NCBI GenBank assembly: GCA_029858245.1
Contig: JAOUFL010000112.1
Location: 1 to 7,329 of the forward strand
Length of the DNA: 7,329 bases
Source: Candidatus Zixiibacteriota bacterium
GTDB lineage: Bacteria; Zixibacteria; MSB-5A5; RBG-16-43-9
Reading direction: 5' to 3'
Shown: positions 1 to 5,835 of the stretch, piece by piece
How positions within the stretch are numbered: the first letter of the stretch is position 1
Layout of the letters: every line of letters starts with the position of its first letter
Position numbers and translations under genes: made by a program
The notes under the pieces: generated by a model
The model's database searches: none
What the model was told of the DNA's origin: nothing
Seen by the model: only the letters and a program-made list of their open reading frames with translations

Positions 1-1
1 C

Positions 2-46
2 ATCCCTGCAGCCATCAAAGGGCAGTTGTCTTTGGAGAAGAAATGA
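2..46 (+). other. possible 3' tail of a plus-strand gene cut by the left edge
   Basis: One plus-strand frame is open from the window edge to a TGA at 44-46 and reads IPAAIKGQLSLEKK, which looks like a natural protein C-terminus. A hairpin followed by a T-rich stretch lies about 70 bp downstream, as expected for the end of a plus-strand gene facing the minus-strand genes. Only 14 codons are visible and a second frame is also open to 126, so no function can be given and the call itself is weak. Apart from this and a weak imperfect palindrome at 70-100, I see nothing in 1-110. Confidence 0.2.
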
Positions 47-112
47 ATGTAGGTTCCTTTAAACCAGTTCCAAAGAAAAAGAAGATTTTTCTTCATTTGG
101 ATTTTAACTGTG

Positions 113-150
113 CTTGCCAGGTCCCCTGACCTGGCAAGTCAATTTTATTT
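113..150 (+). terminator. perfect 11-bp hairpin followed by a T-rich tract
   Basis: The arms CTTGCCAGGTC (113-123) and GACCTGGCAAG (128-138) are perfectly complementary with a CCCT loop. On the plus strand the sequence continues TCAATTTTATTT, a broken T tract. This fits an intrinsic terminator for a plus-strand gene ending near 46. On the minus strand no T run follows, so its use by the TIGR04076 gene is less likely. It may equally be one copy of a dispersed palindromic repeat. Confidence 0.45.
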
Positions 151-153
151 CAG

Positions 154-177
154 CCGCCGGGTCATGGGACCCGACGG
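154..177. repeat. 10-bp palindrome with one mismatch
   Basis: CCGCCGGGTC (154-163) and GACCCGACGG (168-177) pair with a four-base ATGG loop and one G-T type mismatch. It sits 16 bp after the 113-138 hairpin and 22 bp beyond the stop of the TIGR04076 gene. There is no GTAG foot and no T run on either side, so it is unlike the other palindromes here and not a typical intrinsic terminator. A dispersed repeat or a transcript-end stabilising hairpin are both possible. Confidence 0.5.
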
Positions 178-198
178 TCACAAAATAATTCTACTATC

Positions 199-492
199 CT
201 ACTTTTTTATCCTGGTCAATTCAAAAACCACGCAGGATTCCGGATCCGGGCAGCAGATAACAGCTTTATCTTTGTTTTTCTCCCAGGGGAGTTCCCCTCC
301 GAATCGTAAGACTCTCCAGTAAGGATGTAAAACATTAAATGCCGCAGCGCAGAAACCCTCTATGGTCTTGCCTCCTTTTATAATCCAGGTGTCTCCTTCC
401 CTGTGCCCGAAAGCACAGGGTTTTTTCTCCACCCTTACAACTTTTATCCTGACCGGAAAATCCCTGGTCTTTCTTCTTTTTTTCTTTTTCAT
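199..492 (-). CDS. TIGR04076 family small protein, function unknown
   Basis: This is a 97-residue protein that I recognise as the TIGR04076 family from its overall pattern: a basic beta-strand start, a Cys-x3-His-x2-Gly-Asp segment (C26, H30, G33, D34), EGFC (45-48), a conserved LRFGGELPW segment (62-70), and a CCPD motif (80-83) before a final strand. The family has no established biochemical role that I know of. The conserved cysteines and histidine could bind a metal, but that is inference. The start at 492 is chosen because homology-like sequence begins there, it gives the usual family length of roughly 90-100 residues, and it leaves a 17-bp gap after the transposase gene. An in-frame ATG at 546 would overlap that gene by 37 bp. 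Neither start has a clear Shine-Dalgarno sequence. It may be cotranscribed with the transposase gene upstream. Confidence 0.8.
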   Translation of the reverse strand: MKKKKRRKTRDFPVRIKVVRVEKKPCAFGHREGDTWIIKGGKTIEGFCAAAFNVLHPYWRVLRFGGELPWEKNKDKAVICCPDPESCVVFELTRIKK

Positions 493-509
493 TTTATAAT
501 CCGTATGTT

Positions 510-1052
510 TTAAAGATTGTTTGGGTTTTCTTTGTCTAATTCCCATTTTAAGGGATTCTCAATTATATATTTTAGCACCTGGTTTAACTCTTTTTCGTTT
601 CTGACTATATGGTCATAATAATTTCTCTGCCATACAGGGATTCCGGGTGTTTTTCGATTTTGGTTGATCGACCTGGTTGTCTGGTATTTAAAATATGCAA
701 CGATTTGCCCTAATGAACGTTTTTGTAGGGGCGAGGTTTCCTCGTCCCGGGATTTGGGCGGGGTGACCCCGCCCCTACATTCTTCCGTTATCATTATTGT
801 CCCGTGTATGTGATTTGGCATTACCGAAAATGTATCCACTTCTGCTTTAGCAAAATGATCAGGGATTTTATCCCAGAATTCATGTACTATCTTACCATAA
901 CTATTCAAGCTAATTTTTCCATTCATTACATCTCCAAAAATACATTTCAGATTTTTTGTGCATACTGTTATGAAATATATCCCTGCATGTGAATAATCAT
1001 AATCCATTAAACGAATATTACTGCGATGGTGTTTTTCTGAAATAGATACCAT
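510..1052 (-). CDS. REP-associated tyrosine transposase (RAYT), IS200-like Y1 HUH family
   Basis: This 180-residue single-domain protein belongs to the Y1 transposase family that acts on REP palindromes in single-stranded form. Visible hallmarks are the DYDYSHAGIYFITVCT strand near residues 17-32, the HUH metal-binding motif in MPNHIHG (H81 and H83), and the segment WQRNYYDHIVRN (141-152) carrying the expected catalytic tyrosine (Y145 or Y146), followed by YIIENPLKW. The family nicks DNA next to the hairpin foot through a covalent tyrosine link. Residues 92-110 are translated from a complete REP pair inserted in frame between the HUH part and the tyrosine helix. The reading frame is otherwise intact at normal family length. 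It starts 11 bp after the stop of the permease gene, with no clear ribosome-binding site, so it may depend on read-through from that gene. No IS ends or second transposon gene are visible, as is usual for domesticated RAYTs. Confidence 0.9.
   Translation of the reverse strand: MVSISEKHHRSNIRLMDYDYSHAGIYFITVCTKNLKCIFGDVMNGKISLNSYGKIVHEFWDKIPDHFAKAEVDTFSVMPNHIHGTIMITEECRGGVTPPKSRDEETSPLQKRSLGQIVAYFKYQTTRSINQNRKTPGIPVWQRNYYDHIVRNEKELNQVLKYIIENPLKWELDKENPNNL
725..778. repeat. REP pair inside the transposase gene
   Basis: GTAG (725-728) is followed by a stem GGGCGAGG / CCTCGTCC (729-736 and 740-747, one G-T pair, loop TTT). A short spacer follows, then a perfect 8-bp stem GGGCGGGG / CCCCGCCC (756-763 and 767-774, loop TGA) and CTAC (775-778), which is GTAG on the other strand. 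The total is 54 bp, exactly 18 codons, so the transposase frame is kept. The foot tetranucleotide GTAG is the known recognition feature of REP elements bound by RAYT proteins. Confidence 0.85.
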
Positions 1053-1063
1053 TTTTTAAATAA

Positions 1064-2119
1064 TTATATCTCTTTTTTCCCTCCCAGGATGATTCCAATC
1101 GGTTTTAATGAGTCCACATGGTCGCAGGCAACTTTTACAGCTGCGGTTATGGGAACTGCCAGGATTATTCCGATGGCTCCCCAGAGCCATGCCCAGAACA
1201 TAAAGGAAACCAGAATGGCTAAGGAGCTTAAATTTATCTTGTTCTCCAGAAGCTTAGGGGTAACGAAATTTCCTTCCAGAATCTGGACTGCTTCATAGAA
1301 AATTAAAACCCAGAGCATGGGGAGGAACGATTTGAACTGTATTCCTGCCACGATTAGAGGAGGGATTAATCCGAAAAAAGGACCTATGTAGGGAATCAGA
1401 TTCAAAAGCCCGGCTAAGGGTCCCCAGATATAAGCATACTTAATACCCAGGAGCAGGAATCCAACGGTATAGATAATGGATAGGGCTATGGTTACTGAGA
1501 ATTTAACCACCACATAACTTCTTATCTGGTAGTTTATCTCGGTCAATATCTTCCCGCTCAGCTCTTCACTCGAGCTTCCAAAAGCTTTTATCAGTTTTGC
1601 TTTTATGTGGGGGTAGTCGTTCAAAATGAAAAGGGTTAAAAAGAAAACGAAGATGGATCCGAAGATAAAGGAGAAAAGAGAACCCAGTCCCCGTGCCAGG
1701 AAGTTTGGTATCCAGGAGAAGTTTTCGAATTTCAGACTTTCAAGTTCTGTTCCCTGTCCCGGTGGGATTAAACCTTTGTCCGCCAGAGTTTGCTGGAATT
1801 GGGTGAGATACAGGAGGATTCCATCCCAGTAGGTGGGGAGTTCCTGCACTAATCTGCTTGCCTGGCCAAACAAAAGGTAACTCAAGAATATTATTATTAT
1901 TACTGCTGCTAAAAGGACTACCAGCACTGAGATGAAATGGGGAATTTTCAAGCGGTCCAAAACAAAAATAAAGGGGCTGAGCATATATGCCAATGAGATG
2001 GAGACGAATATGGGTATGAGTATAGGGCTGGCGAAATAGCAAAAGGCGGTGAAGGCGGCTAAGGCTAAGAAGGGTAAGGCAACGGATTGTAAGGTTAGGT
2101 ATGTTTTAGGTTCTGACAT
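1064..2119 (-). CDS. AI-2E/PerM family membrane transporter
   Basis: This 351-residue integral membrane protein of the AI-2E transporter family (PF01594; relatives PerM, YdiK, TqsA) is of full family length. Hydrophobic segments lie at about 12-30, 32-52, 62-84, 148-168, 202-224, 232-262, 264-281 and 296-330, with a soluble stretch at about 85-145 between the third and fourth, as is typical. Family signatures are GLLNLIPYIGPFFG (237-250) and NFVTPKLLENKINLSS (284-299). Members have been linked to export of autoinducer-2 or other small molecules and to Na+/H+ exchange, so the substrate cannot be told from sequence. A Shine-Dalgarno sequence lies just upstream of the ATG. The gene follows a repeat-rich gap and is followed after 11 bp by the transposase gene. 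No pathway link to its neighbours is evident. Confidence 0.93.
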   Translation of the reverse strand: MSEPKTYLTLQSVALPFLALAAFTAFCYFASPILIPIFVSISLAYMLSPFIFVLDRLKIPHFISVLVVLLAAVIIIIFLSYLLFGQASRLVQELPTYWDGILLYLTQFQQTLADKGLIPPGQGTELESLKFENFSWIPNFLARGLGSLFSFIFGSIFVFFLTLFILNDYPHIKAKLIKAFGSSSEELSGKILTEINYQIRSYVVVKFSVTIALSIIYTVGFLLLGIKYAYIWGPLAGLLNLIPYIGPFFGLIPPLIVAGIQFKSFLPMLWVLIFYEAVQILEGNFVTPKLLENKINLSSLAILVSFMFWAWLWGAIGIILAVPITAAVKVACDHVDSLKPIGIILGGKKEI

Positions 2120-2123
2120 TTTT

Positions 2124-2130
2124 ACCTCTT
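2124..2130 (-). promoter_or_regulatory. Shine-Dalgarno sequence of the AI-2E family gene
   Basis: AAGAGGT on the minus strand ends four bases before the ATG at 2119 and fixes that start. It is the only clear Shine-Dalgarno sequence among the five start codons visible in the window. Confidence 0.65.
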
Positions 2131-2159
2131 TGATCGACGTTTTATCCCTATCAAGTTGG

Positions 2160-2211
2160 TTCGGGAATTCCCCCGCCTTTGACGGGGTTTTGACGACAAT
2201 TCCCGCACGAA
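2160..2211. repeat. nested palindrome upstream of the AI-2E family gene
   Basis: Outer arms CGGGAATT (2162-2169) and AATTCCCG (2198-2205) enclose an inner stem CCCCG (2171-2175) / CGGGG (2183-2187). Weaker outer complementarity continues through TTCG and CGAA. It lies about 40-90 bp upstream of the permease start, so it would sit in that gene's promoter or leader. It has no GTAG foot. It may be a dispersed repeat of another family or a leader hairpin; the sequence does not decide. Confidence 0.6.
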
Positions 2212-2238
2212 CGAAAGGCTCAATGGTTTAAGTTTCTG

Positions 2239-2291
2239 GTAGGTCAGACATTCCTGTCTGACCTATGAACAAACAAGAATGTTTATTCTAC
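2239..2291. repeat. REP pair with GTCAGACA and AACAAACA stems
   Basis: GTAG (2239-2242) is followed by a perfect stem GTCAGACA / TGTCTGAC (2243-2250 and 2255-2262, loop TTCC). A five-base spacer leads to a second stem AACAAACA / TGTTTATT (2268-2275 and 2280-2287, loop AGAA, one wobble pair) and CTAC (2288-2291). The 53-bp layout matches the other REP pairs although neither stem resembles theirs. It lies in the gap between the DUF4365-TPR gene and the permease gene. Confidence 0.75.
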
Positions 2292-2307
2292 CATTTTTCT
2301 TTTCTTC

Positions 2308-2358
2308 GTAGTGCGAGGCTTTTAGCCTCGCTTGGCGATCCTGAAAGGGTCGCACTAC
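2308..2358. repeat. REP pair, copy downstream of the DUF4365-TPR gene
   Basis: GTAG (2308-2311) is followed by a perfect 7-bp stem GCGAGGC / GCCTCGC (2313-2319 and 2325-2331, loop TTTTA). A second stem GCGATCCT / AGGGTCGC (2335-2342 and 2346-2353, one wobble pair, loop GAA) and CTAC (2355-2358) complete a 51-bp element. It differs from the copy at 4058-4108 at only about five positions, and the first 24 bases are identical. Its right half begins the longer repeat shared with the ligA-polX gap. Confidence 0.85.
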
Positions 2359-2476
2359 GATATTCCCCTCCCTTGATGGGAGGGGGGTGGGGGGGGGTGA
2401 TTTCCCCTATCCCTCTCCCACAAGGGGAGAGGGAACAAATGACCTCACCCTATCCCTCTCCTACGAGGAGAGGGGA
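2335..2476. repeat. direct repeat copy A: half REP plus three G/C-rich hairpins
   Basis: This stretch of about 142 bp matches 5892-6030 with about eleven differences counted by eye. After the half REP it contains three strong hairpins: CCCCTCCC / GGGAGGGG (2365-2372 and 2378-2385), CCCTCTCCC / GGGAGAGGG (2411-2419 and 2425-2433), and CCCTCTCCT / AGGAGAGGG (2454-2462 and 2466-2474, perfect). The third lies inside the 3' end of the DUF4365-TPR coding sequence and supplies its last codons. A long G-run sits at 2382-2398. As transcribed RNA it could act as an mRNA-end stabiliser or terminator, which is inference. Confidence 0.85.
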
Positions 2477-4040
2477 CTTTCGTTTTTGTAATCGAATCAA
2501 TTGCATTCTGAATAAAATCTCGTCCATACACCAATTTATATCTATCAAGAATATTCAGAGCATCTTTTAGATATTTTAGTGCTTCACCCGGCTTATCCTT
2601 TCTTTTGTAAACAATTCCAATATGACCCAGGTCTAAAGCTTCACCCTGCTTGTATCCAATCTCTCTGTCAATTTTGAGAGCATCCTTATGGTATTTTAAA
2701 GCATTGTCCAGCTCACCTTTATCTGAGTAAATGAGCCCGATATTGCCTAAGCTTAAAGCTTCGCCCCACTTATGACCAATATCTTTGTGAATGGTTAGAG
2801 CATCATTCATATATTTAAGAGCTTTGGATGAATTTCCTTTTGATATGAAAATAAGACCTATAGCATCTAAATCCAAAGCTTCCCCTTGCTTGTATCCAAT
2901 CTCCCTATCAATTTTAAGAGCATCCTTATGGTATTTCAAAGCTTTTTCCAGATCACCTTTATCTGAATAGATGAGCCCGATATTGCCCAGAGCAGCAGCT
3001 TCACCCTGCTTGTATCCAATCTCTCTGTGAATTTTGAAAGCGTCCTTATGGTATTTCAAAGCTTTTTCCAGATCACCTTTATCTGAATAGATGAGCCCGA
3101 TATTGCCCAGAGCAGCAGCTTCACCCTGCTTGTATCCAATCTCCCTGTCAATTTTGAGAGCATCCTTATGGTATTTTAAAGCATTGTCCAGCTCACCTTT
3201 AGCTGAGTAAATGAGCCCGATATTGCCCAGGGCGGCTGATTTACCTTCTAAGGCTTCTTTTTTGCTAATCTTTTTAGCCAATTCTAACATCACCTTGTAA
3301 TTTTTAAGAGCATCCTTGTTCTGGCTTATGGAATAATGGGCATTGCCTAAATTTAAAAGAACAGACATATGTTGAGAAGGTGACATAGAACATACTCTCA
3401 AAATATTCTCATATTCCTTTATTGCAGAAGGGAAATTATCAATTAATTCATACCTGAGTGCCTTCAGCATAAGGTCTTTTAATTGTTCATTATCAGATTG
3501 AGGAATTCCGTCCAACCAATAATGGGCTGCCTGTATACCTCGTTCTATTTTTTGCTTTTCATTCAGTTGTTGCTCCATAATGTAAAAGTAACCTTCGTCA
3601 GCAATTGATTTTATTTTCGTAACATCTTTCAGTTCTGATTCAAGGGGAAACCTTATTGTGGCAAATTTTTTCTCTCTCCAATTATAATTTTCCAGAGAAA
3701 GAATTTCTCTTATATATTTTTGAACAAATAAATAATAGAAAATATCTTTTGCCTTAATCCAATATATAATAAAAACAGGCAGTCGACAGGTTTCCCAAAA
3801 CCTTAAATGGTCGGTTTTCGCTTTAAAAATAATCTTTTTCTGACGAAGCTTTATACTCCCTGTAGCTTTTAGCTGGACCCAGAAAACCTTGTTGGTAACA
3901 TCATCACCTTCAACAATCTCAACTTCCATATCTATACCGTAATCAGGATGTTTTTCTCTGTGTATCCACTCCGAGGGTAAAAGATTTATAAAAGCTCTTT
4001 TTGATTCTTCCTCAAGTATGTGCTCTCTTGATCGTTTCAT
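2445..4040 (-). CDS. DUF4365 nuclease-like domain fused to a TPR array
   Basis: This 531-residue protein is probably cytoplasmic, with no signal peptide or membrane segment. Residues 1-150 match DUF4365, a PD-(D/E)XK-type nuclease-like domain. Visible are a glutamate-rich first helix (E10-E12), the acidic HPDYGID (D37), VQLK (Q56 and K58, the QxK form seen in Mrr-like nucleases), and HLRFW followed by LPVFIIYW (78-94). Residues 185-260 hold degenerate TPRs. Residues 266-505 form six TPR units of exactly 40 residues around GNIGLIYS.KG...ALKYHKDALKI, similar to kinesin-light-chain/LGN-type arrays that bind protein partners. DNA cleavage regulated by partner binding, perhaps in defence, is inference. 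The last ten residues (522-531) are read from a hairpin repeat, so the original C-terminus is probably lost. The start at 4040 precedes conserved sequence but has no clear ribosome-binding site. REP pairs flank the gene on both sides. Confidence 0.88.
   Translation of the reverse strand: MKRSREHILEEESKRAFINLLPSEWIHREKHPDYGIDMEVEIVEGDDVTNKVFWVQLKATGSIKLRQKKIIFKAKTDHLRFWETCRLPVFIIYWIKAKDIFYYLFVQKYIREILSLENYNWREKKFATIRFPLESELKDVTKIKSIADEGYFYIMEQQLNEKQKIERGIQAAHYWLDGIPQSDNEQLKDLMLKALRYELIDNFPSAIKEYENILRVCSMSPSQHMSVLLNLGNAHYSISQNKDALKNYKVMLELAKKISKKEALEGKSAALGNIGLIYSAKGELDNALKYHKDALKIDREIGYKQGEAAALGNIGLIYSDKGDLEKALKYHKDAFKIHREIGYKQGEAAALGNIGLIYSDKGDLEKALKYHKDALKIDREIGYKQGEALDLDAIGLIFISKGNSSKALKYMNDALTIHKDIGHKWGEALSLGNIGLIYSDKGELDNALKYHKDALKIDREIGYKQGEALDLGHIGIVYKRKDKPGEALKYLKDALNILDRYKLVYGRDFIQNAIDSITKTKVPSPRRRGIG
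2526..3245 (-). repeat. six tandem 120-bp units encoding 40-residue TPRs
   Basis: Units run 3126-3245, 3006-3125, 2886-3005, 2766-2885, 2646-2765 and 2526-2645, each exactly 120 bp. Similarity is at the DNA level, not only the protein level: 2941-3000 and 3061-3120 are identical over 60 bases, and the other half-units differ by a few positions. The fourth and sixth units are the most diverged. This indicates recent unit duplication or gene conversion, and the copy number may vary between strains. Confidence 0.93.
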
Positions 4041-4057
4041 TTGAGATTTCTTTATTC

Positions 4058-4108
4058 GTAGTGCGAGGCTTTTAGCCTCGCCTGGGCGACCCTAAAGGGT
4101 CGTACTAC
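4058..4108. repeat. REP pair, copy upstream of the DUF4365-TPR gene
   Basis: GTAG (4058-4061), stem GCGAGGC / GCCTCGC (4063-4069 and 4075-4081), stem CGACCCT / AGGGTCG (4087-4093 and 4096-4102) and CTAC (4105-4108) form a 51-bp element in the same orientation as 2308-2358. It fills most of the 78-bp gap between polX and the DUF4365-TPR gene. It begins 10 bp past the polX stop and ends 17 bp before the next ATG, so it would be in the transcript of both if they are cotranscribed. Confidence 0.87.
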
Positions 4109-4118
4109 AATTAAAAAA

Positions 4119-5825
4119 TTATTTCAAATATTTCAATAATTTCTCCAAGGACAAAGTATTCACCACATCCTCAGGTTCGAGCCAGCCTCTTCTGGCGGTG
4201 GCTATGCCGTATTTTATCCAGTGCAGGTGTTCGGTCCAGTGAGCATCTGTGGAGATGACTACTTTTACTCCTTTCTCCTTGGCTTTTCTGCAGTGCAGGT
4301 CGTTCAGATCCAGTCTTGCCGGAAAGGCGTTTAGCTCCATTATCTTTTGGTTGGCTCTGGCTGCATCCAGCAGTTTATCCATATCCACCTCATAGGGGTC
4401 TCTTTTGCCCAAAAGTCTTCCGGTGGGATGGGCGATTATATGCACACAGGGATTTTCTATTGCCTTGATTATCCTTCTGGTCATCTCCTCTTTGGGCAGG
4501 GAGAATCTGGTATGCACTGCTCCCACTACTATGTCCAGCTTTTTCAGAATCTCATCATCCAGGTCGGTTTTGCCGTCGGGTTTGATGTCAACTTCTATTC
4601 CGTTCAAGATTTTAAAATTTTTGAATTTCCTGTTCAGCCTGTCGATCTCCTTTTTTCTTTTTTCCAACCTCTCTGGAGTAAGTCCGTTGGTTACACCGAT
4701 AGTGGGGGAGTGGTCGCAAAGGGCGATATATTGATAACCAATCTTCTGAGCAGCTTTTGCCATCTCCTCGATTGTGCTTCTACCATCAGTCCAGTTGGAG
4801 TGAATATGCAAATCTCCCTGGATGTCCTTTAACTCGATAAGATGAGGTAATTTCTTTTTCTGGGCAGCTTCAATTTCTCCCCAGTCTTCCCTCATCTCAG
4901 GAGGGATATAGGTTAAACCTACGGATTTGAAAACCTCTTCTTCTGTTTTCCCGGCAACACTTTTCTTACCTTTGAAAACTCCATATTCATTCACCTTCAA
5001 GCCTCTGTCGATTCCCAGAGACCTTATCCTGATATTATGGGCTTTTGAGCCGGTGAAATAGTGCTGGGCTGCACCGTATGATTCAGGTTTTACCACTCTC
5101 AAATCCATCTGAATTCCATCTTTGGTCACGATGCTGGATTTGGTTGGTCCCTGGGATAGAATATTTTGCACTTCAGTCAATTTTACAAAAGCGTCCGAGA
5201 CCGCTTTTGGTTTTAAGGAGGAAACCAGTATATCAACATCACCGATAGTTTCTTTCATTCTTCTTAAGCTCCCACCCAAACTTATATCTTTTACTTCCCT
5301 GGCTTTTTGTAACTGAGAAATAACCGATTCAGCTTTGGGTAAAATCTCGCCTATGGGGTATCTTTCCTTATGCCTTCTTTCCTGTTCAATTCCCTTTAAT
5401 ATATTCTGCTCGGTTTTTTCTCCCAGGCCGGGAAGTTCTTTTAATTTTCCCCTGCGGGCTGCTTTTTCCAGCTGGTCCAGGGTCTTGATTCCTAATTCAT
5501 CGTAAACCAACCTTACGTGTTTTGGTCCCATTCCAGGAACCTCGAGAAGCTCCACCAGCGGTGCAAATTCAGATTTCTTGAGCTTCTCATACATCTCCAG
5601 CTTGCCGGTTTCCAAAAGCTCTTTTATCTTCAAGGCGATTTTTTCACCAATACCGGGAAGGTCTTTCAATTCCTCAGTATCCTTGATCTCAGAAAGCTCC
5701 TTAGTGTAGGACTCCACAGTCTGGGCAGCTTTGATGTAGGCTCTTATTTTGAAGGGATTTTCCCCCTGAATCTCCAATATCTCGGCGATGCTATAGAATA
5801 TTCTGGCGATATCCTGATTATTCAT
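4119..5825 (-). CDS. polX: DNA polymerase/3'-5' exonuclease PolX
   Basis: This 568-residue family X DNA polymerase has a C-terminal PHP domain and is of normal bacterial length (about 570). It fills short gaps in DNA during base-excision repair and carries 3'-5' exonuclease activity in the PHP domain. Domain order: an N-terminal 8-kDa-like helical domain with helix-hairpin-helix motifs at DLPGIGEKIA (55-64), VPGMGPKHV (96-104) and LPGLGEKTEQ (131-140); the nucleotidyltransferase palm with GGSLRR (184-189), metal-binding D196 and D198 in GDVD, and a third aspartate D241 in QMDLRVV; then PHP metal ligands H340/H342 (DLHIHS), D371-H372, E411, H438, H466 and D527/H529 (STDAH). All key residues are present. 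No Shine-Dalgarno is visible; an 8-bp repeat array lies 11-42 bp upstream. ligA is the next gene upstream, which fits a shared repair role. Confidence 0.97.
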   Translation of the reverse strand: MNNQDIARIFYSIAEILEIQGENPFKIRAYIKAAQTVESYTKELSEIKDTEELKDLPGIGEKIALKIKELLETGKLEMYEKLKKSEFAPLVELLEVPGMGPKHVRLVYDELGIKTLDQLEKAARRGKLKELPGLGEKTEQNILKGIEQERRHKERYPIGEILPKAESVISQLQKAREVKDISLGGSLRRMKETIGDVDILVSSLKPKAVSDAFVKLTEVQNILSQGPTKSSIVTKDGIQMDLRVVKPESYGAAQHYFTGSKAHNIRIRSLGIDRGLKVNEYGVFKGKKSVAGKTEEEVFKSVGLTYIPPEMREDWGEIEAAQKKKLPHLIELKDIQGDLHIHSNWTDGRSTIEEMAKAAQKIGYQYIALCDHSPTIGVTNGLTPERLEKRKKEIDRLNRKFKNFKILNGIEVDIKPDGKTDLDDEILKKLDIVVGAVHTRFSLPKEEMTRRIIKAIENPCVHIIAHPTGRLLGKRDPYEVDMDKLLDAARANQKIMELNAFPARLDLNDLHCRKAKEKGVKVVISTDAHWTEHLHWIKYGIATARRGWLEPEDVVNTLSLEKLLKYLK

Positions 5826-5835
5826 AATTAAAAAT

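Noticed and set aside
493..546. Longer N-terminus for the TIGR04076 gene (ATG at 546)
   Set aside because: The extra 18 residues are not family-like, overlap the transposase gene by 37 bp and have no Shine-Dalgarno sequence. The ATG at 492 gives the usual family length.
510..1052. Complete IS200/IS605 insertion sequence
   Set aside because: There is no tnpB-like gene, no subterminal IS ends and no boundaries around the gene. The protein is RAYT-like and associated with GTAG-headed palindromes instead.
1889..1905. ATT/TTA triplet microsatellite
   Set aside because: It encodes an isoleucine run within a transmembrane segment of the permease and is short, so protein composition explains it.
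1740..2042. Minus-strand 100-codon frame inside the membrane-protein gene, and the plus-strand frames opposite polX and ligA
   Set aside because: These are shadows of well-supported genes with clear family motifs and have no recognisable protein features.
1064..2119. Quorum-sensing (autoinducer-2) function for the membrane protein
   Set aside because: The family name is historical, members have varied substrates, and no luxS or lsr-type gene is nearby.
2265..2570. Plus-strand open frame of 101 codons
   Set aside because: It is a translation of REP and G/C-rich hairpin repeats running into the antisense of the DUF4365-TPR gene. It has no protein-like character.
2526..3245. CRISPR array or satellite
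   Set aside because: The 120-bp period has no short repeat/unique spacer structure and stays in frame as 40-residue TPR units.
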